From NCBI RefSeq assembly GCF_018917235.1, contig NZ_JAHLOF010000001.1, positions 620,001 to 684,000 of the forward strand: a stretch of 64,000 nt of DNA, given 5' to 3'. Numbering within the stretch: the stretch's first letter is position 1; the number at the start of each line of letters is the position of its first letter. The notes beneath the pieces were generated by a model that saw only the letters and a list, made by a program, of their open reading frames with translations, searched no databases and was not told the origin of the DNA. Of this stretch, positions 8,542-17,426 are shown one piece after another. Made by a program: the position numbers and the translations under genes. This DNA is from Metaclostridioides mangenotii (GTDB lineage: Bacteria > Bacillota > Clostridia > Peptostreptococcales > Peptostreptococcaceae).

Positions 8542-9675
8542 TTAATTATTAATTTTGACATGCTTTGAGATGTTTAGTACTATACCGACTGCCCCCATAA
8601 ATATGGTGAGCGATGTACCACCATAACTTATAAAAGGAAGTGCAACACCTGTTGCCGGCATAGATGAAGTTGCAACTGCAATATTCAGTGCAGCTTGTAT
8701 ACCGATCTGGGCACCAATTCCTATAACAACCATGCATGCGAACACATTGGTTGTTTTAAGTGCTACTCTTACACATCGATATACTAATATTATAAATAAC
8801 ATAATTACTACTATACATCCTATTAAGCCTAGTTCTTCTCCTATTATAGCAAATATAAAGTCATTTTGTGGCTCAGGAATATAAAAATATTTTTGTTTAC
8901 TCTGTCCAAGACCAAGACCAAAAATTCCACCTGATCCCAAAGCGTACAATCCCTGTATTACTTGATATCCACTTCCTAAAGGATCTTGAAATGGATCTAA
9001 AAACGAAGTAACACGGCTAAGTCTATACGGCTCTGCAATTACTAAAACAACAAACAGCGCTGCTCCAAGTCCAATCATAGTAAATATTATCTTCATATCC
9101 ATACCTGCAGCAAATATCATTACAAAGGTAACAAGGATTACTGTCCCTGCTGTAGAAAGGTTTGGTTGAAGTATAATAAGGCCAAAGAACACACTTGGCA
9201 CTATTAGAAGTGGGAAAACTCCTTTTGTCAGAGATTTTATATCTTCATACTTTTTTTCTATGAGTTTTGCAGTTAGTAATATAGTAGCGAACTTTGCGAT
9301 TTCAGCAGGTTGAAACGTAAGTGCTCCAACACCAATCCATCTTTTTGCTCCATTAGCCTCAATTCCAAGAGGCGTTAAAACTAATATTAAAAGCAATACA
9401 GCAATAATCCCAATATAGTTAGCGTTCTTCTTCCAAAATCTATAGTCTATCTTAGATGTTATCATCATAGCTATAAAACCAAGTGCAGCATATACAATAT
9501 TTTTCTTTAGAAAGAAGTAAGAATCATTGTGCTTAAAAGAGGACTGAATATAGCTCGCACTAAACACCATGATTATTCCTATAAATACTAATATCATCGT
9601 AGTATAAAATATAACTCCATCGAACTCAGGATCTTTTCCTATTCCAATTTGCTTTTTTAACTTTTCTCTAGGCAA
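8542..9675 (-). CDS. spoVE: SEDS glycosyltransferase FtsW/SpoVE (septal or spore-cortex lipid II polymerase)
   Basis: 377 residues with about ten membrane segments. SEDS-family signatures include FSASYIQSS, the NGAKRWIG segment after helix 3, FQPAEIAKFATILL, the long loop SRVTSFLDPFQDPLGSGYQ, NDFIFAIIGEELG and PFISYGGTS. The start is TTG behind GGAGGTAGG. By position (murD-this-murG) and similarity it corresponds to SpoVE of clostridia, which acts with SpoVD; FtsW cannot be excluded from sequence alone. Expected to be co-transcribed with murD and murG. Confidence 0.88.
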   Translation of the reverse strand: MPREKLKKQIGIGKDPEFDGVIFYTTMILVFIGIIMVFSASYIQSSFKHNDSYFFLKKNIVYAALGFIAMMITSKIDYRFWKKNANYIGIIAVLLLILVLTPLGIEANGAKRWIGVGALTFQPAEIAKFATILLTAKLIEKKYEDIKSLTKGVFPLLIVPSVFFGLIILQPNLSTAGTVILVTFVMIFAAGMDMKIIFTMIGLGAALFVVLVIAEPYRLSRVTSFLDPFQDPLGSGYQVIQGLYALGSGGIFGLGLGQSKQKYFYIPEPQNDFIFAIIGEELGLIGCIVVIMLFIILVYRCVRVALKTTNVFACMVVIGIGAQIGIQAALNIAVATSSMPATGVALPFISYGGTSLTIFMGAVGIVLNISKHVKINN

Positions 9676-9725
9676 CTAAAAACCTACCTCCATTCTTGCA
9701 TTTAAGTAAGTTTCGAGATAAGAGA

Positions 9726-11084
9726 TTATTTTAATTTGTGAACATTATCTTTGAAGTCTTGACCTCTTACTTCAAAATTCTCATACATACCCCAACTTGC
9801 ACAAGCTGGAGAAAGAAGCACTATATCTCCTTCTTTAGATATCTGATGAGAAATCCTTACTGCTTCTTCCATATCTTTTACGATATATGTATCATTAATC
9901 CCTTTATTTTTAGCAGATTTTTCTATTTTAAAAGCTGTTTCTCCCATTAGAATTATGGCTTTAACATTAGCTTTAGCTACTTCCAGCATATCATCAAAGC
10001 TACTTCCTTTGTCCATTCCACCTGCTATTAATACTATTGGATTTTTATATGACTCTAATGCTTTTATACTTGAATCCGGATTAGTTCCTTTTGAATCATT
10101 TATATAAGTTACTCCATGTAGAGTCTTTACAAACTCCTGTCGATGCTCAACGCCTCCAAATGTTTTTAAAGTCTCACTTATAACATCTAGATCTATACCA
10201 CATACATAAGACATAGCAATTGCTGCCATACAGTTTTCTAAATTGTGATTCCCCGGTAAACTAATCTCATCTTTATTTAATAATACAATTTTCTCATCTA
10301 TATCTATAATTATATTATTATCTTCATCTAAATATACTCCATCAGAAACTTTTTCTTTATGAGAGAAGAATATCACCTTTGCATTACATATTTTTTCTAA
10401 GCTTCTAGAATAATCATCATCGTAATTTAAGACGCAGTAATCTTCTTTAGTTTGATTCATAAAAATTTTTGATTTTGCTGCTATGTAATTTTCCATAGTT
10501 TTATGTCTGTTAAGATGATCTTCAGTTATATTTAGAACAGCACTGACTCTAGGTCTAAATTTTACTGTACTTTCAAGCTGAAAACTACTAAGTTCTGTAA
10601 CAACAAATGAGTTTTCATTTGTATTTTCAACAGTATCAATAACTGGTGCGCCTATATTACCGGTTACATAAGTATCTTTATTTGCTTTTTTAAATATTTC
10701 ACCTACTAAAGTTGTAGTCGTTGTCTTTCCATTAGTACCTGTTATTCCTATAAAAGTGGGGTTTTTTGAAAGTCTATAAGCAAGTTCAACTTCCCCAATA
10801 ATTTCTTTATTAAGCTCATACAGTTTTTCTATAAAAGGTAGATCAAGCGGGACTCCTGGTGACACTACAACCATATCAATGTTTTCAACATCTTGTGGGT
10901 GACTGCCTAATATGTATTCTACGTTATTTAAAGTTTCTAATTCTTTAAGTATATCTTTTAAGTCTTTTTCTGTTTTTATATCGTTAACTACAACATGTGA
11001 TCCTAATTTATTTAGACACTTAATTACAGATACACCTGTTTTAGCAAGTCCTACCAATAATATTTTTTTGTCTGCCAAGTCCAT
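9726..11084 (-). CDS. murD: UDP-MurNAc-L-alanine:D-glutamate ligase MurD
   Basis: 452 residues. Adds D-Glu to UDP-MurNAc-L-Ala. Seen: an N-terminal Rossmann-like UDP-binding domain (ILLVGLAKTGVS), the ATP P-loop GITGTNGKTTTTTL, the Mur central motif (TELSSFQLE, NITEDHLNRH) and the C-terminal NDSKGTNPDSSIKAL and LLSPACASWGMY. The open frame extends ~105 bp further up into mraY, but the ATG at 11084 has the GGGGGAG Shine-Dalgarno and gives the normal start MDLADKKILLVG. It lies 17 bp after mraY. Confidence 0.97.
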   Translation of the reverse strand: MDLADKKILLVGLAKTGVSVIKCLNKLGSHVVVNDIKTEKDLKDILKELETLNNVEYILGSHPQDVENIDMVVVSPGVPLDLPFIEKLYELNKEIIGEVELAYRLSKNPTFIGITGTNGKTTTTTLVGEIFKKANKDTYVTGNIGAPVIDTVENTNENSFVVTELSSFQLESTVKFRPRVSAVLNITEDHLNRHKTMENYIAAKSKIFMNQTKEDYCVLNYDDDYSRSLEKICNAKVIFFSHKEKVSDGVYLDEDNNIIIDIDEKIVLLNKDEISLPGNHNLENCMAAIAMSYVCGIDLDVISETLKTFGGVEHRQEFVKTLHGVTYINDSKGTNPDSSIKALESYKNPIVLIAGGMDKGSSFDDMLEVAKANVKAIILMGETAFKIEKSAKNKGINDTYIVKDMEEAVRISHQISKEGDIVLLSPACASWGMYENFEVRGQDFKDNVHKLK

Positions 11085-11101
11085 TTTTACTCCCCCTAAA
11101 T

Positions 11102-12067
11102 CTAAAATACTGATAGTATTCCTATCCAAGCTAGTATTACAGTAACAATCCAGAATACAAAAACAACTCTTGTTTCTGGCCATCCACATTGTTCAAAATG
11201 GTGATGAATTGGAGCCATTTTAAAAATTCTCTTTCCTGTCATTTTAAAAGACCCAACTTGAAGTATTACTGATATAGCTTCAGCAAAGTATATCCCACCT
11301 ACAATTGGAATTAGTAATGCTGAATTAGTAAGTACAGCAAATGCCACTACTGCTCCACCTAGTCCCATAGAACCAGTATCACCCATAAATACTTTTGCCG
11401 GATATGAATTGAATCCTAAAAATCCTAGACAGGCTCCAACCGTAGCAGCAGCAAGTACTGCTACTTCTGTATTTCCTGAAATTGTTACAGCAAAAAGCAT
11501 AAAAAATGCAGATACTACAAGAGTAATTCCTGATGCTAGTCCGTCCAATCCATCAGTTAAATTAACTGCATTTACAGTACCTATTATAACGAACATCATT
11601 ACAGGTATATATAATACACCCAAATTTATAAACATATCTGTAAAAGGAACAATTAACTGAGTTGCCCCTGGTGAAGATGTATACTGATAGTATGCAATAT
11701 AAAATGCTAATGCAACTTGAAGTATTATCTTCTGATAAGCTTTCAGCCCTAAAGATCTCTTCATTTTTATTTTTATAAAATCGTCCAAAAATCCTACAAA
11801 ACCAAATCCAGTGATACAAAGTAGTCCAATAGCCATATCGCTACTCACTCTACTTCTTGTAAGTCCTGTAATTAGTATTGCTAAAATCATAATTATTCCA
11901 CCCATTGTAGGTGTTCCATTTTTAGCTAAATGTGTTTGAGGACCATCATCCCTTACTGTTTGACCAAATTTAAATTTTGACAGCATAGGTATAAATATTG
12001 GTCCTAATATTATCACTATTAAAAATGATATAATCGCCGTATACGTAAGCTCTGTTATTCCTAACAT
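11102..12067 (-). CDS. mraY: Phospho-MurNAc-pentapeptide transferase MraY
   Basis: 321 residues and ten predicted membrane segments. Makes lipid I from UDP-MurNAc-pentapeptide and undecaprenyl phosphate. Signatures: DGPQTHLAKNGTPTMGG, the Asp pair in GFLDDFIK, NAVNLTDGLDGLASG, FMGDTGSMGLG and the cytoplasmic MAPIHHHFEQCGWPE. Shine-Dalgarno GAGAGGAG precedes the ATG. It sits between murF and murD as usual. Confidence 0.98.
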   Translation of the reverse strand: MLGITELTYTAIISFLIVIILGPIFIPMLSKFKFGQTVRDDGPQTHLAKNGTPTMGGIIMILAILITGLTRSRVSSDMAIGLLCITGFGFVGFLDDFIKIKMKRSLGLKAYQKIILQVALAFYIAYYQYTSSPGATQLIVPFTDMFINLGVLYIPVMMFVIIGTVNAVNLTDGLDGLASGITLVVSAFFMLFAVTISGNTEVAVLAAATVGACLGFLGFNSYPAKVFMGDTGSMGLGGAVVAFAVLTNSALLIPIVGGIYFAEAISVILQVGSFKMTGKRIFKMAPIHHHFEQCGWPETRVVFVFWIVTVILAWIGILSVF

Positions 12068-12163
12068 AGTTAACTCCTCTCCCTTGTCATAACTTCGTAT
12101 ATTTTAAGTTAAAGTTAATTGTCGATATTATTTATTTTGATACATGTTAATTCTTACTAGTGG

Positions 12164-12186
12164 TTTGTCAACTAAGAGTTGGCAAA
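12164..12186 (-). terminator. Weak hairpin after murF
   Basis: Arms TTTGTCAAC (12164-12172) and GTTGGCAAA (12178-12186) with one mismatch and a 5-nt loop, immediately after the murF stop. The T-run behind it is poor, so it may be an attenuating or partial terminator before mraY. Confidence 0.4.
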
Positions 12187-12188
12187 TC

Positions 12189-13565
12189 TTATTTGTTATT
12201 AATATATTCTACCACAGTTTCAAGCTTCATTCCTCTAGAAGCCTTTACTAAAACTACATCATTTATTTTAAGCAAATTGTCCATGCTTTCAATCGCCTCA
12301 TCTCTAGATAAGAAGTGGTATACATTTTTTTTATCGAAGCCTAACTTTATTGCTTCTTTTCCAATAAAATCTGAATCTTTTCCTATTGTGATAAGAACAT
12401 CAGCATTTTCAAATACTGGTTTACCTACTGATCTATGCCCGCTTTCTGCAAATTCTCCCATTTCAAGCATATCTCCTAATATAGCTATTCTTCTATTGTT
12501 ATACCTTCCAAGTATCTTAAGCGCCGCTGACATTGAGTCTGGGCTAGCATTATATGAGTCATTAATAACTATATAACTTCCATCTTCATTAATGTCTAGT
12601 CTCATCTTTGTTCCTTCAAAGTTTATTAACCCTTCTTTTATATCTTCTATAGTCAGATTTAGGCTAAGTCCAACTAGAATTGCAGCCATAGCGTTATATA
12701 TATTATGTTCTCCCATTATTGGTATAAATATTTCATGTTTTTCACCATTTATTATACAAGTAAATGTTGTACTTTTTTCATTTAAAGTAAACTCTTCACA
12801 ATATATATCATTGTCCTTTTTAAAACCAAATGTTTTCAATATATACGGTAACTTTTTATTTTTTAAAGTGGATAAATATTGATCATCACCGTTTACTACC
12901 AGTATATTATTCTCATTGAAATTTAATGAAATCTCCATTTTAGCTTTTAGAATTCCTTCTTGAGATCCTAAATTTTCTATGTGAGATAATCCAATATTGG
13001 ATATGACACCAATCTTTGGCTTTACTATATCTGCTAGGTATTTAATTTCATCATAATGAGACATACCCATCTCTATAACTGCACAATCATGACTATCATT
13101 TAGCTTAAACAAAGTAATAGGTACTCCAAAATGGTTATTTAAATTCTTTTGATTTTTCAATACATTTAATTTTGAAGATAGTGCTGAGTATATCATATCC
13201 CTAGTCGTAGTTTTACCAACACTACCTGTAACTCCAACGAAATCTATATCAAATTTTTCTTTATAGTACTTTGATATAGTTCCAAGTGCCAGAGTAGTAT
13301 CATCTACTTCTATTATATTTAAATTTTTGTTAATTATATCCATTATGTAATTTTTGTTTTTTATAATAGTTTTACAACCTTGTTTGATTGCAGAACTTAT
13401 AAAAGTATGTGCATCTAAATTCTCACCTACAATCGCTACAAAAGCATTATTGTATTTTGCTTCTCTGCTATCTATGACAATATTAGCAATAGTATCTGTT
13501 GGTTCTCCACATACTAGTTTACCATCGCTTGCGATTACTAACTCTTCTATGGTCAACACATTCAC
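12189..13565 (-). CDS. murF: UDP-MurNAc-tripeptide:D-Ala-D-Ala ligase MurF
   Basis: 458 residues. Adds D-Ala-D-Ala, completing the UDP-MurNAc-pentapeptide. Motifs: DSREAKYNNAFVAIVGE in the N-terminal domain, the ATP loop GVTGSVGKTTTRDMI, VIEMGMSHYDEI, NIGLSHIENLGS and, in the C-terminal domain, INDSYNASPDSM and LGDMLEMGEFAESGHR. GTG start behind AAGGAGG. A terminator-like hairpin separates it from spoVD upstream, so it may start its own transcript for murF-mraY-murD-spoVE-murG. Confidence 0.97.
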   Translation of the reverse strand: MNVLTIEELVIASDGKLVCGEPTDTIANIVIDSREAKYNNAFVAIVGENLDAHTFISSAIKQGCKTIIKNKNYIMDIINKNLNIIEVDDTTLALGTISKYYKEKFDIDFVGVTGSVGKTTTRDMIYSALSSKLNVLKNQKNLNNHFGVPITLFKLNDSHDCAVIEMGMSHYDEIKYLADIVKPKIGVISNIGLSHIENLGSQEGILKAKMEISLNFNENNILVVNGDDQYLSTLKNKKLPYILKTFGFKKDNDIYCEEFTLNEKSTTFTCIINGEKHEIFIPIMGEHNIYNAMAAILVGLSLNLTIEDIKEGLINFEGTKMRLDINEDGSYIVINDSYNASPDSMSAALKILGRYNNRRIAILGDMLEMGEFAESGHRSVGKPVFENADVLITIGKDSDFIGKEAIKLGFDKKNVYHFLSRDEAIESMDNLLKINDVVLVKASRGMKLETVVEYINNK

Positions 13566-13606
13566 GATTCAAGTTCCTCCTTACAATTTCTATATTCTCT
13601 AGCAAT

Positions 13607-13638
13607 AAAAGGCAATGTATACCGATATATACATTGCC
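13607..13638 (-). terminator. Terminator after spoVD
   Basis: Arms GGCAATGTATA (13611-13621) and TATACATTGCC (13628-13638), followed on the minus strand by TTTTATTG. It lies in the 258-bp interval between spoVD and murF; the rest of that interval is AT-rich and shows no gene. Confidence 0.75.
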
Positions 13639-13823
13639 CTACGATAAACTCTTAACTTTTTAATTATATACCATATTTATCTTTTTTTGAAGGTATTTAT
13701 AGTGATATGTTAATTATCTGTTACTTTTTTATTAAATTTAAGCAAAGTTTTCTATAATATTACACTAATGATTTACAAAGTTTGAATATTTAATAAAATC
13801 TAATTTAAAATTTAGATGGTTAT

Positions 13824-15797
13824 TTAAGTGTATATTGTTATATTCGACCCCTCATAGACTTTTACGCCTGGTTTTGGGAAGATATCTTTTACCTTTGCTC
13901 CCTTTGGTATACTTATATCAGTATCTAAATTAGCTTTTAACTTTGAATCCTCTAGTACTTTTACTGCATCTTCAATAGCAAGACCTCTTATATCAGGTAT
14001 AGTTGTGTCAGACTTTTCAAATTCCTTTTTTTCTTCACCTTCGTATACAGGTTTTACACCAAAATACTCAAGAGATTCTCCTAAAACTTCTTTAACTATT
14101 GGACCTGCAGTCGTACTACCAAATGCACTTACTCCATTAGGCTCGTCGACTATTGCAATGACAGCTATCTTCGGATCATCAGCTGGTGCTATACCGACAA
14201 AAGAACAAATGTATTTACCTTGTGCATAAGTTCCATCTATTACTTTTTGAGCTGTTCCTGTTTTTCCACCTATTTTGTAACCTGGAATATATGCTGCCTT
14301 ACCAGAACCTTGGCTTACAACAGATTCTGCTATATCCATCATCTTATTTGCCGATTCTTTAGAAATAACTTGCTTTACCTCCTTAGGTTTTACAGTCTTT
14401 GTGACATTTCCTTTGTTATCTGTGTAAGATTTTACTATTCTAGGTTGCATTAATTTGCCATCGTTTCCTATTGCAGATATGGCTGTCAAAAGCTGTAGTG
14501 GAGTCACAGATATTGATTGACCAAAAGACATAGTTGCCAATTCAACAGGACCTACATTTTTTGGATTGTATACTATACCTTTAGCTTCACCAGGAAGGTC
14601 AATTCCTGTTTTATCTTTAAAACCATAAGAGTCTAGGTAGCTGTACATCTTTTTAACACCAATTCTCGATCCAAGCTCAACGAAGACAGGGTTACAAGAA
14701 TTTTGCACTGCCTCTTCAAGTGTTTGTGATCCATGTGGTCTATAGTGTCTCCAACATTTTAATTTTCTTCCACCTACTGTTACTCCCCCTGTACATGTGA
14801 ATTTTTCATTATCTTTAACAACGCCCTCTTCTAATGCTATAGATGTCGTTATAAGTTTAAATGTTGAACCTGGCTCATATGTATCATTTACCGCTGGATT
14901 TCTCCACATTTGAAATAATCCTTTTATTTTTTCTTTATCACTGTATTTTTTTAATTCTTCCTCATAATAAGGATAAATAGGTGTTCTAGAATCATTTGGA
15001 TCGTAGTCAGGTTTTGATGCCATAGAAAGTACATCACCCGTTTTTGGATCCATTGCTATTACGGTAACTCTCTTAGCATTATTTAACTCGTAGGCCTTTT
15101 GTGCTGCTTTTTCAGAATAGTGTTGAATAGCTTCATCTATTGTAAGAACTAATCCATTCCCTTGAACTGGTTCGTAATACTTTTCCATACCTTGTGGAAT
15201 CTCTCTACCAGAGGCATCGGTACTTACTATTAGTTTTCCAGCTTTACCTTTAAGCTTCTTGTCGTACTGCATCTCGATACCAGCTATACCTGATGCATCG
15301 TCAGATGTATGTCCCAGTACATATGATGCAAAGTTTCCATACGGGTAGTATCTTTTGTTATCCTCTGCAACCCATATACCAGGTAATTTAGCATCTCTTA
15401 TTTTCTTTGCTTTATCATCATCTATCCATCTCTTTACTTTTACAAGTGCCATATTTTTTTTATTTACTAGTTCATAAACTTTATTGTAATCTTCATCTAT
15501 TATGCTTGACACCTTTTCGGCAGCTCCTTTTTTATCCTTTACTTCAACTGGCTTACACCAAACTGTATACTTTGTCACACTAACTGCCATTTCTTTCATA
15601 TTTTTATCGTATATAGTCCCTCTCTTAGGTTCTATTGGTATATCTCTCGTCTGTTGTTCCATAGCTTTTGCAGTCAACCAGTCGCCTTTTATTAATTGTA
15701 AATAGCCCGTTCTTAAAACTAAAACAAAAAATAAAGCGCATGCCAAAACAAGCACTAGAACAAGTCTCTTTTTACTCACTCGATTAACCTTTTTCAA
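13824..15797 (-). CDS. spoVD: Class B penicillin-binding protein SpoVD (PASTA-containing transpeptidase)
   Basis: 657 residues. An N-terminal membrane anchor (LVLVLVLACALFFVLVLRTGY), the PBP dimerisation domain (~45-220, with RGTIYDKNMKEMAVS), then the transpeptidase domain with SxxK in GSTFKL, SxN in SCN and KTG in GGKTGTAQK. A single PASTA domain closes the protein (~595-657, IPDIRGLAIEDAVKVLEDS). Length and the PASTA domain fit SpoVD, the spore-cortex transpeptidase, rather than the vegetative PBP2. TTG start behind GGGGGTAAAGA. It is preceded by the ftsL-like gene 11 bp away. Confidence 0.92.
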   Translation of the reverse strand: MKKVNRVSKKRLVLVLVLACALFFVLVLRTGYLQLIKGDWLTAKAMEQQTRDIPIEPKRGTIYDKNMKEMAVSVTKYTVWCKPVEVKDKKGAAEKVSSIIDEDYNKVYELVNKKNMALVKVKRWIDDDKAKKIRDAKLPGIWVAEDNKRYYPYGNFASYVLGHTSDDASGIAGIEMQYDKKLKGKAGKLIVSTDASGREIPQGMEKYYEPVQGNGLVLTIDEAIQHYSEKAAQKAYELNNAKRVTVIAMDPKTGDVLSMASKPDYDPNDSRTPIYPYYEEELKKYSDKEKIKGLFQMWRNPAVNDTYEPGSTFKLITTSIALEEGVVKDNEKFTCTGGVTVGGRKLKCWRHYRPHGSQTLEEAVQNSCNPVFVELGSRIGVKKMYSYLDSYGFKDKTGIDLPGEAKGIVYNPKNVGPVELATMSFGQSISVTPLQLLTAISAIGNDGKLMQPRIVKSYTDNKGNVTKTVKPKEVKQVISKESANKMMDIAESVVSQGSGKAAYIPGYKIGGKTGTAQKVIDGTYAQGKYICSFVGIAPADDPKIAVIAIVDEPNGVSAFGSTTAGPIVKEVLGESLEYFGVKPVYEGEEKKEFEKSDTTIPDIRGLAIEDAVKVLEDSKLKANLDTDISIPKGAKVKDIFPKPGVKVYEGSNITIYT

Positions 15798-15808
15798 ATC
15801 TTTACCCC

Positions 15809-16198
15809 CTACTCACTTAGATTGATATATTCAATCTGCTCTTTTTTAGGATAGTCCATATTTAATGTCTCTTTCGCATTATTTTCTACTTCAGTAATAG
15901 ATTTATCTTTTTTATGTTCAGTTTCTAATTCATCAAGTGTTATCTCTTTCTTCCTAAGATCTTGCTCTAAATAGTGGATGTCGTATTTCATTTCAGATAT
16001 CTTTGCATATCCACATAAGTTTAATATTATAATTACAAATGATGCTACAAAGATTAAAAATTTCGGAAGTTTTCTTCTAGGCTTATTACCTTTTCTATTT
16101 TTATAATTATTCTTGTTCTTACTTTTATATTCATCTATATCTCTCACTTTACTACTTCTATTTATTTTATTCTTTCTACTTATATCGGTTTTATCCAA
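15809..16198 (-). CDS. ftsL: FtsL-like septum protein
   Basis: About 129 residues. A long, very basic cytoplasmic N-terminus (KNKNNYKNRKGNKPRRK), one membrane segment (FLIFVASFVIIILNLCGYA), then a short coiled coil (LEQDLRKKEITLDELETEH) and an FtsL-type tail ending near MDYPKKEQIEYINLSE. Position directly before a class B PBP is typical for FtsL. The frame opens with GTG at 16207, which overlaps the GAGGTG Shine-Dalgarno; the TTG at 16198 is better spaced and is chosen here. Confidence 0.8.
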   Translation of the reverse strand: MDKTDISRKNKINRSSKVRDIDEYKSKNKNNYKNRKGNKPRRKLPKFLIFVASFVIIILNLCGYAKISEMKYDIHYLEQDLRKKEITLDELETEHKKDKSITEVENNAKETLNMDYPKKEQIEYINLSE

Positions 16199-16282
16199 TG
16201 CAACCACCTCTGTTAAAATAATTTTATATCTATAATTATATTTGTGTATTCATCAGCTTCTTCCTCTAATAAGTTCTCGTCT

Positions 16283-16328
16283 AATTAATACAATATTCTT
16301 ATAACGTAGGTAATAATTGTATTAATTT
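16283..16328. repeat. 12-bp inverted repeat upstream of ftsL
   Basis: Arms AATTAATACAAT (16283-16294) and ATTGTATTAATT (16317-16328), perfect, 22-nt spacer. It lies ~85-130 bp ahead of ftsL and behind the SMR gene terminator. AT-only arms make a regulatory role uncertain. Confidence 0.4.
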
Positions 16329-16350
16329 GTTATTTAGGAATATATAACAA

Positions 16351-16392
16351 CAAAAAAGGACCTTTAGCTCTTGTAGTTAAAGCTAAAAGTCC
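16351..16392 (-). terminator. Terminator after the SMR transporter
   Basis: Imperfect stem between GGACCTTTAGCT (16358-16369) and AGCTAAAAGTCC (16381-16392). On the minus strand it is followed by TTTTTTG. Confidence 0.75.
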
Positions 16393-16425
16393 ATTATTGA
16401 TTTCTGTATAATAACTTATATTTTT

Positions 16426-16749
16426 CTAATGGCTTGGTCCATATAAATTCAAAACAACTACTCCAATAAGTATCAAACCTATTCCTGCAAAGCTTGCAAA
16501 ATTGATATTTTCTTTCCATAAAAGCACTGATATAACTGTTGTGATAACAATTCCAATACCTGACCACATCGCATAAGCTGTATTTAGTTGTATTGATCTT
16601 AATGATAATGACAAAAAATAAAATGCTAATGAAAAACAAACTAATGACCCAATCGTTGGGACTAGTTTTGAAAACCCTTCTGACAACTTTAATAGTGATG
16701 TTCCAAATATTTCGCCTATAATCGCAAAAAATAAATGCATATATCCCAT
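16426..16749 (-). CDS. Small multidrug resistance (SMR/EmrE-type) efflux protein
   Basis: 107 residues and four membrane helices. Conserved SMR features: the helix-1 Glu in FAIIGEIFGTSLLKLSEGF, YFLSLSLRSIQLNTAYAMWSGIG, and the helix-4 glycine motif IGLILIGVVVLNL. Such proteins form antiparallel or paired dimers that exchange protons for cationic drugs; a guanidinium exporter role is also possible in the family. The start ATG shares one base with the TetR gene's stop (TAATG), so translation is coupled. It is followed by a terminator. Confidence 0.92.
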   Translation of the reverse strand: MGYMHLFFAIIGEIFGTSLLKLSEGFSKLVPTIGSLVCFSLAFYFLSLSLRSIQLNTAYAMWSGIGIVITTVISVLLWKENINFASFAGIGLILIGVVVLNLYGPSH

Positions 16750-17297
16750 TAGTCTTCACCCTCTTCTATAATATTTTGCAATTTTTCAAATACCTTTTCT
16801 CTTAATTCTTCATCAATTGGAGCAAGACCAAAAATCTCTGCGAACCACATACCATCAGTCGCCAATCTAACTATAGTGGCTTTTACTGGATCTATCCCGT
16901 CGTTTTCTATGTTCTGTTGCCAATTCTCAAATTTGAGTTTTAATTTTTCCATGAGATCTGGGTTAGAAAAAACAGATGCGACTAGTGCAGTTCCCATATT
17001 TTTATCCTTACTCATGTCTTTAAAAGTATACTCCATGTAAGCTCTACTCCAATTTCCCTTTTTATCTTCATTTATATTTATATACTTATCAAACTCACTA
17101 TCATAACTATCTATTAAACGGTCTAAAATACCCGTTATTAATGCTTCTTTATTTGGAAAGTGGTATAAGAGGCCACCCTTACTCACTCCGGCATGCAATG
17201 CAACAGATTCTAGTGTTAAATGAGCCATGCCGCGGTTTTGAATAATAAACGATGCGGAATCTAGTAATTTTTCTCTGGTTATATTTTTTTTATTCAT
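16749..17297 (-). CDS. TetR-family transcriptional regulator of the SMR exporter
   Basis: 182 residues. The N-terminal TetR helix-turn-helix is clear (LTLESVALHAGVSKGGLLYHFPNKEALI), followed by an all-helical ligand-binding domain with a typical TetR C-terminal region (GMWFAEIFGLAPID). It is the first gene of a two-gene operon with the SMR exporter. A palindrome in its own promoter spacer implies autorepression relieved by an effector, perhaps a drug transported by the exporter. Start chosen from AAAGGAGG 6 bp ahead of ATG. Confidence 0.93.
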   Translation of the reverse strand: MNKKNITREKLLDSASFIIQNRGMAHLTLESVALHAGVSKGGLLYHFPNKEALITGILDRLIDSYDSEFDKYININEDKKGNWSRAYMEYTFKDMSKDKNMGTALVASVFSNPDLMEKLKLKFENWQQNIENDGIDPVKATIVRLATDGMWFAEIFGLAPIDEELREKVFEKLQNIIEEGED

Positions 17298-17325
17298 AAT
17301 GCCTCCTTTCTATTTTGCTAATACT

Positions 17326-17354
17326 ACTATACCGTCTGGACGGTTTTGTGTCAA
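17326..17354 (-). promoter_or_regulatory. Promoter and TetR operator of the tetR-SMR operon
   Basis: Minus strand: TTGACA (17349-17354), a 17-bp spacer, TATAGT (17326-17331). The spacer end and -10 overlap the perfect palindrome ACCGTC-TG-GACGGT (17331-17344), a typical TetR-family operator form, placed so that bound repressor blocks RNA polymerase. Confidence 0.8.
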
Positions 17355-17426
17355 TAAAAAAAATATTTAACTGCAATTTTTCAATTAAATATCTTTTCTT
17401 ATATCATACATATTTTATTTAGTACA

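Noticed and set aside
11562-11819. 85-aa minus-strand ORF inside mraY
   Set aside because: Alternative frame of mraY rich in Cys/Tyr/Ile, no ribosome site.
16394-16759. 121-aa ORF overlapping the SMR gene on the same strand
   Set aside because: Out-of-frame translation of the SMR gene with Cys/Tyr/Trp-rich nonsense composition; the 107-aa frame gives a clean four-helix SMR protein.
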